This document shows, in pieces, positions 41,390 to 49,963 of a stretch of 64,000 nucleotides of DNA (within the stretch, counting starts at the first letter, position 1; each line of letters begins with the position of its first letter). Origin of the DNA: TMED27 sp041397865 (GTDB lineage: Bacteria > Pseudomonadota > Alphaproteobacteria > Micavibrionales > Micavibrionaceae). A model generated the notes under the pieces. That model saw only the letters and a program-made list of their open reading frames with translations. It was not told where the DNA came from and searched no databases. Made by a program: the position numbers and the translations under genes. The stretch is taken from contig JAWKVT010000001.1 in the NCBI GenBank assembly GCA_041397865.1, forward strand, positions 806,001 through 870,000, read 5' to 3'.

Positions 41390-42056
41390 GCCGATTATTG
41401 CAATCGACGGTCCCGCCGCCAGCGGCAAAGGCACGCTCGCCCGCGCATTGGCCGAAAAACTGGGCTTTGCCCATATGGACACCGGTGCGCTTTACCGCGC
41501 CGCCGCTTTCGAACTCATTACCTCCGGCCTCAGCACCCGCGACGAAAAAGACGCCGTGGACGCGGCACAAATTCTCGTAAAAAAAATCAAAAACGCCGAA
41601 AAACCCGCCGACATTCTGGATAACCTGTCCCTGCGTGAAGACCGTATCGGCCAGCAAGCCTCAAAAATCGCCGCCTACCCAACAGTCCGCGAAATCCTCA
41701 ACGGCCTGCAACGCAGCTTTATTGAAAACCCCGGCAACGTCTTTTCCGGTTCAGTTCTCGATGGCCGCGACATCGGCACAGTCATCGCCCCGCACGCCCC
41801 TTTAAAACTCTTCATAACCGCATCGGCTGAAATCCGCGCAAAAAGACGCCTAAAAGAGTTGCAATCCAAAGGATTAACCGTTACATATGAGGCCGTTTTG
41901 AAGGATATGCGTGAAAGAGACGCGCGGGACGCGGAAAGAAAAACCGCCCCCATGAAACCGGCAGGTGATGCAGTCACTATAGATTCTTCCAATCTTGATG
42001 CCGGCCAAATGCTTGAAAAAGCACTGTTTCTCGCTCGCGAGCGCCTAAAGCTCTAA
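41382..42056 (+). CDS. cmk: Cytidylate kinase
   Basis: About 224 aa. P-loop IDGPAASGKGTLAR, then FAHMDTGALYRAAAF, LDGRDIGTVIAP and RDARDAERKTAPMKPAGDAV. It phosphorylates CMP and dCMP. The ATG at 41382 overlaps the aroA stop. The frame opens 12 bases earlier at a TTG, but the ATG matches the family start (AKPIIAIDGPAASGKG). Confidence 0.95.
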   Translation: MAKPIIAIDGPAASGKGTLARALAEKLGFAHMDTGALYRAAAFELITSGLSTRDEKDAVDAAQILVKKIKNAEKPADILDNLSLREDRIGQQASKIAAYPTVREILNGLQRSFIENPGNVFSGSVLDGRDIGTVIAPHAPLKLFITASAEIRAKRRLKELQSKGLTVTYEAVLKDMRERDARDAERKTAPMKPAGDAVTIDSSNLDAGQMLEKALFLARERLKL

Positions 42057-42074
42057 AGCATTCACGCCTGTCAT

Positions 42075-42121
42075 TTAAAACGCGCCCGTCCGCAATAATG
42101 CAAGGCGAAGGCGCATTTTAA
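42075..42121. repeat. Short inverted repeat upstream of rpsA
   Basis: TTAAAACGCGCC (42075-42086) and GGCGCATTTTAA (42110-42121) pair at 11 of 12 positions around a 23-bp loop, 26 bp before the rpsA ATG. It could be a weak terminator/attenuator, a site for S1 autoregulation, or a shorter TA-flanked palindrome of the mobile type. It does not have the class A or B core. Confidence 0.4.
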
Positions 42122-42147
42122 CTCTAACCGTAAAAGGAAGAAAACAC

Positions 42148-44040
42148 ATGGCCAGTGTAGCCGCAAATATCAAAGACAAAACAGATTCAAAAGAATTCGC
42201 AAAACTTCTCGATGAATCCCTGAAAGGTCAGGAACAATTCACCGGCTCCGTCGTCAACGGAACCGTCATCGCCGTGACATCGGACTTCGCCATCGTCGAT
42301 GTCGGCCTCAAATCCGAAGGCCGCATCCCCTTGCAGGAATTCTCAAAGCCCGGCGAAGACCCTGAAATCAAAGCGGGCGACGTTGTAGAAGTCTTCGTAG
42401 AGCGCATGGAAAACCGCGAAGGGGAATCCGTTCTCTCCCGCGAAAAAGCCCGCCGCGAAGAAAGCTGGACCGAACTTGAAAAATCGCATGAAAAAGAAGA
42501 GCGCGTCACCGGCGTGATCTTTGGCCGCGTAAAAGGCGGCTTCACCGTCGATCTCGGCGGCGCTGTAGCCTTCCTGCCCGGCTCACAGGTTGATATCCGC
42601 CCGGTTCGCGACGTTTCCCCGCTTATGGGCACACCGCAACCCTTCCACATTCTGAAAATGGACCGCCTGCGCGGCAACATCGTTGTTTCCCGCCGCGCCG
42701 TCCTCGAGGAAAGCCGCGACGAAGCGCGCACAGACCTGATGGAAAACCTCAAAGAAGGACAGGTTCTTCAAGGCGTTGTCAAAAACATCACCGATTACGG
42801 CGCATTCGTCGATCTCGGCGGTGTGGACGGCCTGCTTCATGTCACCGACATTTCATGGAAACGCGTCAACCATCCGTCCGAAGCGCTGCAAATCGGCCAG
42901 ACAATCGACGTACAGGTCATTCGCTTTAACGAAGAAAACCAGCGCATCTCCCTAGGCATGAAACAGCTTGAAGATGATCCGTGGAAAGATATAGACACCC
43001 GCTTCGCCGTTGGCGCAAAACTCAAGGGCCGCATCACGAATATCGCCGATTACGGCGCATTTGTTGAACTCGAAGACGGTATCGAAGGCCTGGTCCACGT
43101 TTCCGAGATGTCATGGACCAAGAAAAACACCCACCCCGGTAAAATCGTGTCCACATCCGAAGAAGTCGAAGTCATGGTACTGGAAGTTGACGAAGAAAAA
43201 CGCCGCATTTCCCTTGGCTTAAAACAATGTCAGGAAAACCCGTGGGCCGGCTTCGCCGACAAACGCACCGAAGGTGAAGAGTTCGAAGGCGAAATTCGCA
43301 ATGTCACGGAATTCGGCCTGTTCGTCGCCCTTGATGATGATATTGACGGCATGGTTCACCTCTCCGACATTTCTTGGGAAGACGAAAGCGAAGAAGCCCT
43401 CAAAGCTTACAAAACCGGCGAAACCGTCAAGGTTAAAATCCTTGAAATCGACCCGGAAAAAGAGCGCGTTGCTTTGGGTATTAAACAACTCACCGACGAT
43501 CCGCTCGAAGGCGCCATGGACGGCGTGAAAAAAGGCGCGGTCGTCACCTGTACGGTTACCGAAATCACCTCCGGTGGTATCGAAGTCGCCGTCAACGACA
43601 ACATCAAAGGCTTTATCAAAAAAGGCGACCTTTCACGCGAACGTTCCGAGCAACGCCCGGATCGCTTTGCCGTCGGGGAAAAAGTCGATGCGAAAATCAC
43701 AAGCCTCGACAAAAAATCCCGCAAGGTCGGCCTGTCGATCAAAGCCCGCGAAGTCGATGAAGACAAACAAGCCATGAAGGAGTTCGGCTCAACCGAATCC
43801 GGTGCTTCTCTGGGTGATATCCTCGGCGCAGCTCTGGAAGAGAAAAAAGGCACGGCAGCTAACGCCGCCAAAGAAGAAAAGCCGAAAAAAACAGCCGCTA
43901 AGAAAGCACCGGCCAAGAAGAAAGACGAAGACAAAGCTGACGACAAAGCCGAAAAGCCTGCTGCAAAAAAAGCCGCATCCAAAAAAAAGGATGAGGACCA
44001 AGCTGATGAAAAGGCGGATAAAAAAGCCAAAGACAAATAA
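42148..44040 (+). CDS. rpsA: Ribosomal protein S1 with a Lys/Ala/Asp-rich tail
   Basis: 630 aa. Six S1 domains start at about residues 35, 120, 205, 292, 379 and 465; the clearest are GVVKNITDYGAFVDLGGVDG, RITNIADYGAFVELEDGIEG and EIRNVTEFGLFVALDDDIDG. S1 helps mRNAs bind the 30S subunit. Residues about 575-630 form a low-complexity tail alternating Lys/Ala and Asp/Glu (AAKKAPAKKKDEDKADDKAE type) that is not part of the standard S1 fold. Upstream is cmk, downstream ihfB, the conserved order. AAAAGGAAG lies 6-14 nt before the ATG. Confidence 0.96.
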   Translation: MASVAANIKDKTDSKEFAKLLDESLKGQEQFTGSVVNGTVIAVTSDFAIVDVGLKSEGRIPLQEFSKPGEDPEIKAGDVVEVFVERMENREGESVLSREKARREESWTELEKSHEKEERVTGVIFGRVKGGFTVDLGGAVAFLPGSQVDIRPVRDVSPLMGTPQPFHILKMDRLRGNIVVSRRAVLEESRDEARTDLMENLKEGQVLQGVVKNITDYGAFVDLGGVDGLLHVTDISWKRVNHPSEALQIGQTIDVQVIRFNEENQRISLGMKQLEDDPWKDIDTRFAVGAKLKGRITNIADYGAFVELEDGIEGLVHVSEMSWTKKNTHPGKIVSTSEEVEVMVLEVDEEKRRISLGLKQCQENPWAGFADKRTEGEEFEGEIRNVTEFGLFVALDDDIDGMVHLSDISWEDESEEALKAYKTGETVKVKILEIDPEKERVALGIKQLTDDPLEGAMDGVKKGAVVTCTVTEITSGGIEVAVNDNIKGFIKKGDLSRERSEQRPDRFAVGEKVDAKITSLDKKSRKVGLSIKAREVDEDKQAMKEFGSTESGASLGDILGAALEEKKGTAANAAKEEKPKKTAAKKAPAKKKDEDKADDKAEKPAAKKAASKKKDEDQADEKADKKAKDK

Positions 44041-44060
44041 GCCAGTTTGGCATAACAATA

Positions 44061-44089
44061 AAAAGCCGGGCATAAGACCCGGCTTTTTT
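44061..44089 (+). terminator. Rho-independent terminator of rpsA
   Basis: AAAAGCCGGG (44061-44070) pairs with CCCGGCTTTT (44078-44087) and runs into TTTTTT. It is 20 bp after the rpsA stop. Confidence 0.9.
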
Positions 44090-44257
44090 ATGCTTGCGCC
44101 CCCTATTGACAACAGCGAATCAAAAAACCCTTTGCTTTCAATGGCTAAAACATAAATTTTTATCGCTTTTTCTTGACGAAAGGCCAACTCTTCGGGCAAT
44201 GTAGAATCATACAAAATACTGAATGAATTGATAGATCATCATTCTATGATAAAAACT

Positions 44258-44359
44258 TAGTCGCTTGATTTTAATTTTGCAGTAGGCGCAAGCGACGACG
44301 AGTAGGAAGCCTACTTTAGAAGTGCAGCAACGCCCTGCAAAATTAAAAGGAAGCGACTA
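44258..44359 (+). repeat. Class A palindromic element, copy A2
   Basis: 98-bp core (44260-44357) between TA and TA. The arms AGTCGCTTGATTTTAATTTT and AAAATTAAAAGGAAGCGACT pair at 22 of 24 positions over the 24-bp arms; the two mismatches fall on the GG of the right-arm AAAGGAAG, which serves as ribosome site for ihfB. The apical hairpin AGTAGG/CCTACT differs from copy A1 (AGGTAT/ATACCT) on both sides. The ATG of ihfB begins at the last base of the element's TA. Confidence 0.85.
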
Positions 44360-44676
44360 TGACAAAGTCTGAACTGATTCAACGCTTAGCCGAACAAAAC
44401 CCGCATTTGTACCTGCGCGATATCGAAAAAATCGTTGATACCCTTTTCGAAGAAATAACGCAGGCCTTGGCCGATGGTAACCGTGTCGAGCTTCGCGGCT
44501 TTGGCGCTTTTTCGATAAAACACCGCGATGCGCGCATGGGCCGCAACCCGCGCACCGGCGAATCCGTACATGTCGAGGCCAAACGGTTGCCGTTCTTCAA
44601 AACAGGCAAAGGTCTGCGCGAACGTCTTAACGGCGGCAAAGAAGACAGCACCCAAAAAGAAGATTCCTGGTATTAA
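44359..44676 (+). CDS. ihfB: Integration host factor subunit beta
   Basis: 105 aa DNABII protein. It begins MTKSELIQRLAEQNP, contains VELRGFGAFSIKHRDARMGRN and the DNA-intercalating arm with Pro in GRNPRTGESV, then KRLPFFKTGKGLRERLN. IHF bends DNA sharply and serves replication, recombination and sigma-54 promoters (rpoN is at 21 kb). The rpsA-ihfB order is conserved, but a full terminator and palindromic element A2 intervene here; its start codon abuts the element. Confidence 0.95.
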   Translation: MTKSELIQRLAEQNPHLYLRDIEKIVDTLFEEITQALADGNRVELRGFGAFSIKHRDARMGRNPRTGESVHVEAKRLPFFKTGKGLRERLNGGKEDSTQKEDSWY

Positions 44677-44704
44677 TCGCGCCGCAGGCGCAAGGCTGTA
44701 AACC

Positions 44705-45064
44705 ATGGCATTTTTCCGTACCGTTTTCGGGTTTATTCTGGCCCTTGCCCTCATAGGTTTTGCCGTGGCAAACCGTCAAGCGACAACACTCGTCTACAGC
44801 CCCGTTCACGAACCGCTCGAAATACCGCTATACCTTATAACCCTGATATTCATGGCCATAGGCTTTATCCTCGGCGGACTGGCTGTCTGGATCAACAGCG
44901 CTCCCACACGCAAGGTCAAACGCCAACAACGCAAAACAATTAAAGAGTTGGAAAAAGAACTGGAAACACTGCAAACCAAAAACGATCAAACCCCGGCCCC
45001 GCCGGACTCGGAGTTTTTTCCAGCCTTGCCCGCGCAGGATAATTCCTCCATAAAGGAAATATGA
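44705..45064 (+). CDS. lapA: LapA-type membrane protein
   Basis: 119 aa, two membrane spans (AFFRTVFGFILALALIGFAVA and LYLITLIFMAIGFILGGLAVW) followed by a coiled-coil, basic-acidic tail (KRQQRKTIKELEKELETLQ). This is the LapA/DUF1049 family that in E. coli helps control LpxC and LPS amount with LapB. Placement between ihfB and pyrF is conserved; lapB is not next to it here. The stop overlaps the pyrF start. Confidence 0.85.
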   Translation: MAFFRTVFGFILALALIGFAVANRQATTLVYSPVHEPLEIPLYLITLIFMAIGFILGGLAVWINSAPTRKVKRQQRKTIKELEKELETLQTKNDQTPAPPDSEFFPALPAQDNSSIKEI

Positions 45065-45759
45065 CTGCGAAATCAAAAATTTTCTGCGCCCTTGATACCG
45101 CCGATCTGGAACAGGCAAAAAACTGGGCCGCTACAATAGGCCCGGTCACAGGCGCGCTAAAACTCGGCATGGAATTTTGCAACAGTTTCGGCCCAGCCGG
45201 AATAGAAGCCATCCAAAACACCGCACCCGATGCCGCCCTGTTTATCGACCTGAAATTCCACGACATCCCCAATACTGTGGCCGGAGCGGTGCGCACCATC
45301 TGCGCAAATTTCGCCCCCGCTTACCTGAATGTCCACGCCGCCGGAGGCTCCGCAATGATGGAAGCGGCCAAGGATGCGTGTAGCCCGGAAACAAAACTCC
45401 TCGCCGTAACCATCCTGACCTCTCTTTCCCATAAAGATTTATGTGAAATTGGATATGAAGGCGAAGATGTCGCCGCAAGCGTGAAACGTTTAGCCCTCCT
45501 CGCCAAAAATTCCGGTCTTCGCGGCGTTGTTTGCTCCGCCCTTGAAATCGAACTCCTCCGCAAAACCTGCGGTCCCGACTTCGAACTCATGGTCCCCGGT
45601 ATCCGCCCAGACGGCAGCGATAAAGGCGACCAAAAACGGGTCATGACCCCAAGTGAAGCGCTGCAAAAAGGGGCCACCCACCTCGTCATTGGCCGCCCCA
45701 TCACCGCCGCCCCCGACCCGGCTAGGGCCGCCGCAAACATTTTACAAAGCTTAAGTTAA
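45061..45759 (+). CDS. pyrF: Orotidine 5'-phosphate decarboxylase
   Basis: 232 aa. The catalytic motif is FIDLKFHDIPNTVAGAV (Asp-x-Lys-x2-Asp), followed by YLNVHAAGG and the phosphate-binding VPGIRPDGSDKGDQKRV. It makes UMP from OMP. It starts four bases inside lapA and is followed 15 bp later by a membrane protein gene and then trpF. Confidence 0.95.
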   Translation: MTAKSKIFCALDTADLEQAKNWAATIGPVTGALKLGMEFCNSFGPAGIEAIQNTAPDAALFIDLKFHDIPNTVAGAVRTICANFAPAYLNVHAAGGSAMMEAAKDACSPETKLLAVTILTSLSHKDLCEIGYEGEDVAASVKRLALLAKNSGLRGVVCSALEIELLRKTCGPDFELMVPGIRPDGSDKGDQKRVMTPSEALQKGATHLVIGRPITAAPDPARAAANILQSLS

Positions 45760-45774
45760 GGAAAGAATGAAACC

Positions 45775-46788
45775 ATGAAACATTACACAGCAACCTACAA
45801 CGCAGGCGAAACATCACGAAACGTCCGCAGTTTTGTCAGAAGCCACCATGATGACTTCATCAACCTGTTAAAAACCGTCGGCCCCTTTCTGCTGATACTG
45901 TTTTTTGCATCCACCTTCCTGACCCATCACGCTATGGACAATATGATAACGCAAATACAGCAAAAAGCCGAAACCATCAAACAAACGGCTGAAACCACGG
46001 GCGTATCGGCAAACTCACCCGCCACAACAAAAACTCTGGAACGCGAACTTAAAAAAAGCATTCTTTCAGAATTCATGAATCCCCACATGCTTTTAAGTTA
46101 CGGCATAAGCCTGCTCATGGGCTATCTCTTCGCCGTCATAGCCATAAGCTGGCACAGATTAATCCTCTTGGGGGAAGACCATTATCGGCCCATGAAAATT
46201 TTTGCGCCGCAAAAACACGAAATTGAATTCCTCATCGCGCTGGCCATCATCAGCGCCGTCATCCCCTTTACGTTACAAATATTTGCCCTTTCGCAATTCA
46301 GTATGAATTCCGGACTCGTCATGCTCTTGTTTCCCATCAGCATCCTCCTGATATACGCCTATTTCAAAATCAGCTTTTACTTCCCCGCAAAAGCCGTCAA
46401 CGCTTCGATAGACTTCAAAACATCCTTTTACCTCACCAAAGGATATTTTTGGAAAATGTTTGGCGCTTATATCTTTTCATCATGGCGCGTAAGTCTGGCA
46501 ATGTTCGGCGTCATAATGGGGTTAAGCTTCGCCATAATGCCGGTGGCTATACTCTCATCCACGGGAGAAGGCGGCTCTCCATCCCTCATGATCGTGATTC
46601 AATCTCTTGTATACCTGCCGATCATTCTCTATTTCCAGCCCCTGCTAACCGTTCTGGGCGTAAGCGTCCTGTCAAACTACTACCAGCACGCCCTGCAAAA
46701 CAAACAACCCCCACAGGTAAAACAGCAACAAAATGCAGCGGATATGAACAAAACCCGTCAGGCACTAGATAAGGAAGGCGAACTTTAA
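45775..46788 (+). CDS. Unknown polytopic membrane protein
   Basis: 337 aa with about six hydrophobic segments: near residues 40-57, 105-125, 155-175, 180-200, 222-250 and 262-300. A coiled-coil-like loop with Gln/Lys/Thr (residues 60-95) follows the first span. The last 35 residues are Gln/Lys-rich and cytosolic. I do not recognise a family. Its stop codon shares a base with the trpF start (TAATG), so it belongs to the pyrF-trpF transcription unit. Confidence 0.6.
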   Translation: MKHYTATYNAGETSRNVRSFVRSHHDDFINLLKTVGPFLLILFFASTFLTHHAMDNMITQIQQKAETIKQTAETTGVSANSPATTKTLERELKKSILSEFMNPHMLLSYGISLLMGYLFAVIAISWHRLILLGEDHYRPMKIFAPQKHEIEFLIALAIISAVIPFTLQIFALSQFSMNSGLVMLLFPISILLIYAYFKISFYFPAKAVNASIDFKTSFYLTKGYFWKMFGAYIFSSWRVSLAMFGVIMGLSFAIMPVAILSSTGEGGSPSLMIVIQSLVYLPIILYFQPLLTVLGVSVLSNYYQHALQNKQPPQVKQQQNAADMNKTRQALDKEGEL

Positions 46789-47432
46789 TGGCCGCCCCGG
46801 CCATTAAAATATGCGGGCTTTCAGAGCCGGAAACCTTAAAAGCCGCAATCGACGCAGGCGCGTGTTACGTCGGCTTTGTCTTCTACCCCCCCTCTCCGCG
46901 CTATATCGAAATTGATACGGCCAAAGAATTGGCGCGGCAAATCCCCACGGGGATTCGCGCTGTCGGTCTATTCGTCGATCCTACAAACGAACAGCTCGAA
47001 CAAACCCTCGGCATCGTCCCCCTCGACATGATCCAGCTCCACGGCAAGGAAAGCCCGCAGCGCGTCAGCGAAATTAAAACCCGCTATAATCTCGATATAA
47101 TGAAAGCCATCAATATCCGCGAGAAAAGCGACCTGAACATCATCCCGCAATACGAAGCCGCCGCCGACTGGCTCCTCTTCGACTCCCGGCCCGAGCAAGC
47201 CGCCTTGCCCGGCGGCACAGGCCAAAGCTTTGACTGGTCGCTGCTGCAAGGCAAGACTTTCTCACGTCCATGGATGCTCTCGGGCGGCCTCACCCCTGAG
47301 AATGTCAGCGATGCTCTAGCTCAGCTTAACCCAACAGCGCTCGACGTTTCCTCCGGCGTCGAATCCGCGCCGGGTCTGAAAGATCCGGAAAAAATCAAAA
47401 AATTTATATGCAAAGCACAAAAGCCTGATTGA
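46788..47432 (+). CDS. trpF: Phosphoribosylanthranilate isomerase
   Basis: 214 aa TIM-barrel enzyme. It begins IKICGLSEPETLKAAIDAGA with the catalytic Cys, has YVGFVFYPPSPRYI, MIQLHGKESP with the catalytic-side residues, LLFDSRPEQA (Asp), GGTGQSFDW, and LSGGLTPENVSDAL. It acts in tryptophan synthesis. In many alphaproteobacteria trpB follows directly; here a short minus-strand fragment lies between. Confidence 0.95.
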   Translation: MAAPAIKICGLSEPETLKAAIDAGACYVGFVFYPPSPRYIEIDTAKELARQIPTGIRAVGLFVDPTNEQLEQTLGIVPLDMIQLHGKESPQRVSEIKTRYNLDIMKAINIREKSDLNIIPQYEAAADWLLFDSRPEQAALPGGTGQSFDWSLLQGKTFSRPWMLSGGLTPENVSDALAQLNPTALDVSSGVESAPGLKDPEKIKKFICKAQKPD

Positions 47433-47441
47433 CGTAAAAAC

Positions 47442-47457
47442 TATAGCCATTCCATTT
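47442..47457. repeat. Solitary 16-bp arm-like sequence
   Basis: TATAGCCATTCCATTT is the exact reverse complement of the string at 9818-9833 and matches the arm of palindromic element A4 at 14 of 16 positions. No partner arm is seen within 150 bp. It overlaps the stop codon of the truncated band-7 fragment. Confidence 0.35.
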
Positions 47458-47656
47458 AAGAATCGGACAGGGATGACCTTTTTTCAACAACAACTTTATC
47501 AATAAAAGGTAAAACAATATGCATGCCCGGCTTAAGGTCAGGCATACGCTGACCCATTCTTTTCATGTATCCAGTTGAACCTTCCGGTACAATCAATACA
47601 CATTTATAGCAAATGCCTATAGATATAATAAAAAAGACAACAACAAATATTTCCAT
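47456..47656 (-). pseudogene. Truncated SPFH/band-7 (stomatin-like) protein, N-terminal fragment
   Basis: 66 aa. An N-terminal membrane helix (FVVVFFIISIGICYKCVLI) is followed by VPEGSTGYMKRMGQRMPDLKPG and MHIVLPFIDKVV, the usual start of band-7 proteins, and then the frame ends where the main domain (about 200 more residues) should begin. The end coincides with the solitary arm-like sequence. I read it as a truncated gene; independent function as a small membrane peptide is possible but unlikely. Confidence 0.65.
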
Positions 47657-47703
47657 ACCTCAAAACTATTGTAATTTGGCTGCTCTTTCAATATCAAAGA
47701 AGA

Positions 47704-48912
47704 ATGAAACCGAACACATTAATGAACCAACCCGACGAGCGCGGCCATTTCGGCCCTTACGGCGGGCGCTACGTCGCCGAAACCCTGATGCCGCTGATCC
47801 TCGAGGTTGAAAAAGCCTATATCGCAGCAAAAAAAGATCCCGAATTCCAAAAAGAACTCGAAACCCTCCAGCGCGACTACGTTGGCCGCCCCTCCCCGCT
47901 CTATTTTGCAAAAAGCACCACGGAAAGCCTTGGCGGCGCAAAAATCTATTTCAAACGCGATGAACTGAACCACACCGGCGCGCACAAAATAAATCACTGC
48001 CTCGGCCAAATCCTCGTCGCCAAGCGCATGGGCAAAACCCGCATCATCTGTGAAACCGGCGCGGGTCAACACGGCGTCGCCACCGCCACCGTCTGCGCGC
48101 TCTTCGACTTGCCCTGCACCGTCTTCATGGGCGCAAAGGATATCGAGCGCCAAAAACCCAACGTCTTCCGCATGAAACTCCTCGGCGCAGAGGTAGTTCC
48201 CGTCGAATCCGGCTCCCGCAGCCTCAAAGACGCCATCAACGAAGCCCTGCGCGATTGGGTCACCAATGTCCATGATACCTATTACCTCATCGGCACCGTC
48301 AACGGCCCGCATCCTTTCCCCATGATGGTGCGCGATTTTCAGTCTATTATCGGCATCGAAACCCGCCAGCAAATCATAGACAAGGAAGGCCGCCTGCCCG
48401 ATACGCTGGTCGCCTGTATCGGCGGCGGATCAAACGCCATGGGTCTTTTCCATCCTTTCCTTGATGATGCCGATGTAAACATGATCGGCGTGGAAGCGGG
48501 CGGCCACGGCGTCGATACCGACCAGCACGCCGCCTCCCTCACCGGCGGACGGCCCGGCGTCATGCACGGCATGAACTCTTATTTCCTGCAAAACGAAGAC
48601 GGCCAGATACAGGAAGCGCACTCCATCTCCGCCGGGCTGGACTACCCCGGTATCGGCCCGGAACATGCCTGGCTGTTCGACCAAAAACGCGTGCAGTATG
48701 TCTCCGTCACCGATGACGAGGCGCTCAAGGCCTTTCAGGCCTGCACAAAACGCGAGGGCATTATCCCCGCCCTTGAATCCTCCCACGCGCTGGCCCATGT
48801 CATGAAAATCGCCCCCACCCTGCCCAAAGATCACATCATCGTGATGAACTTAAGCGGGCGCGGCGATAAAGATATCTTCACCGTCGCCGAAAAACTCGGA
48901 GTCAAAATATGA
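47704..48912 (+). CDS. trpB: Tryptophan synthase beta subunit
   Basis: 402 aa. The PLP-binding Lys is in HTGAHKINHCLGQIL, the phosphate-binding loop is GGGSNAMG, and the start GHFGPYGGRYVAETLMP is typical. It joins indole and serine. Met7 (47722) is an alternative start. The next gene overlaps its stop by 4 nt; trpA is 1.05 kb downstream, separated by two unrelated genes. Confidence 0.96.
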   Translation: MKPNTLMNQPDERGHFGPYGGRYVAETLMPLILEVEKAYIAAKKDPEFQKELETLQRDYVGRPSPLYFAKSTTESLGGAKIYFKRDELNHTGAHKINHCLGQILVAKRMGKTRIICETGAGQHGVATATVCALFDLPCTVFMGAKDIERQKPNVFRMKLLGAEVVPVESGSRSLKDAINEALRDWVTNVHDTYYLIGTVNGPHPFPMMVRDFQSIIGIETRQQIIDKEGRLPDTLVACIGGGSNAMGLFHPFLDDADVNMIGVEAGGHGVDTDQHAASLTGGRPGVMHGMNSYFLQNEDGQIQEAHSISAGLDYPGIGPEHAWLFDQKRVQYVSVTDDEALKAFQACTKREGIIPALESSHALAHVMKIAPTLPKDHIIVMNLSGRGDKDIFTVAEKLGVKI

Positions 48913-49295
48913 AACAGCAAAAAACCCTGAAAATCGCCCTGCTATTATGGATGATCTTATGCACATCCCTGCCTTACGCCGCCCGTGCCCAAGACAGCAA
49001 AACCGATGACACAACAAAGCTTGTCGGGGAATACGTCCTCGTCAGCATGGCCTATAACTTCCTCAGAAGTTGCGGCGCGGCCAACCCGCAAGACGGCGCA
49101 AAAATCGAAGCCCTGATGGTCGAAAAGAGAGAAGACCTGTTCAAAAAGCACCGCTTTTCACCTGCACAAAGATCGGAAATCAGCAGCGCTCTGACAAAAC
49201 TCCCCGCCAAAGTCAAAAAAAGAGATATCAACACCTGCTACATCTCCATGGACGCAGCAAAACAAAACCTCAAAATTTGGCTCCCTACGGAGTAA
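48909..49295 (+). CDS. Unknown secreted small protein
   Basis: 128 aa with a signal peptide (LKIALLLWMILCTSLPYAARAQ). The mature part (about 100 aa) is helical with two Cys (LRSCGAANP and INTCYISMD) that could form one disulfide. I do not recognise a family. It is translationally coupled to trpB (ATGA overlap) and followed 4 bp later by the next gene, so it is part of the trp transcript. Confidence 0.55.
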   Translation: MKQQKTLKIALLLWMILCTSLPYAARAQDSKTDDTTKLVGEYVLVSMAYNFLRSCGAANPQDGAKIEALMVEKREDLFKKHRFSPAQRSEISSALTKLPAKVKKRDINTCYISMDAAKQNLKIWLPTE

Positions 49296-49299
49296 GACC

Positions 49300-49842
49300 A
49301 TGCCTCAACAATACAAAATCCGCGCCGGATTAGCCGAGGTTGAAGAATTCGATGTGCTCGGCATTTCAATCGTCACCGACAATTCAAAAGCTACTGACGA
49401 CATCAACGCGCTGTGGGAACGCTTCTTCAAAGAAAGCATCGGCCAACAGATTCCGGATAAACTCGACGACACAATTTACGCCGTCTATAGCGATTATCAA
49501 GGCGACCACGAAGCACCCTACCGCCTCACTATCGGCTACCGCATGCCCCCCTCCGGGAAAAAAGAAACACCGCCTGCCTCTCTTTCTCCCCCTGAGAAAA
49601 AAGAAACCGCCTCCCCCGCTCCCCGCTCCCCTCTCGGTTTGCATTATGCAAAATGCATATCTGGAGAATACGCCGTAATGAGCGCCGCCGGAGAGCAGCC
49701 TAAAGCCCTCATCGAAACATGGGAAGCCATCTGGTCCTCCGACCTCGACCGCACCTTCGCCACAGATTTTGAAATCTACGGCCCGCGTTTCTTCGAAGAC
49801 GGAATCAACGAAGTCCTCATCCATGTGGGAGTAAACCCGTAA
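49300..49842 (+). CDS. GyrI-like/AraC effector-binding domain protein
   Basis: 180 aa. The single domain matches the GyrI-like fold: VEEFDVLGISIVTDNSKATDD, ALWERFFKES, YAVYSDYQGDHEAPYRLTIGY, and CISGEYAVMSAAGEQP...WEAIWSSDL, ending EVLIHVGV. Such proteins bind small hydrophobic ligands or, for GyrI, DNA gyrase. A Pro/Lys/Glu/Ser-rich insertion (about residues 87-113) containing two KKET(P/A)-type units sits between the two half-domains. It lies between trpB and trpA with no evident pathway link. Confidence 0.75.
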   Translation: MPQQYKIRAGLAEVEEFDVLGISIVTDNSKATDDINALWERFFKESIGQQIPDKLDDTIYAVYSDYQGDHEAPYRLTIGYRMPPSGKKETPPASLSPPEKKETASPAPRSPLGLHYAKCISGEYAVMSAAGEQPKALIETWEAIWSSDLDRTFATDFEIYGPRFFEDGINEVLIHVGVNP

Positions 49843-49963
49843 TTGTCATCCCGAACGTATGTGAGGGATCTTATCCGTTATAAACTCAAAAAAACTTTCC
49901 ATCTTCTTACGAAATGACATTTTTCCTTTGTGTCTTGGTGACTTGGTAGTTTAAAAGAAAGCC

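Noticed and set aside
47442..47457. All CTATAG occurrences (for example 7751, 15774, 62122) as element ends
   Set aside because: Only a 6-bp match; no partner arm or hairpin was found near these sites, so most are probably chance.
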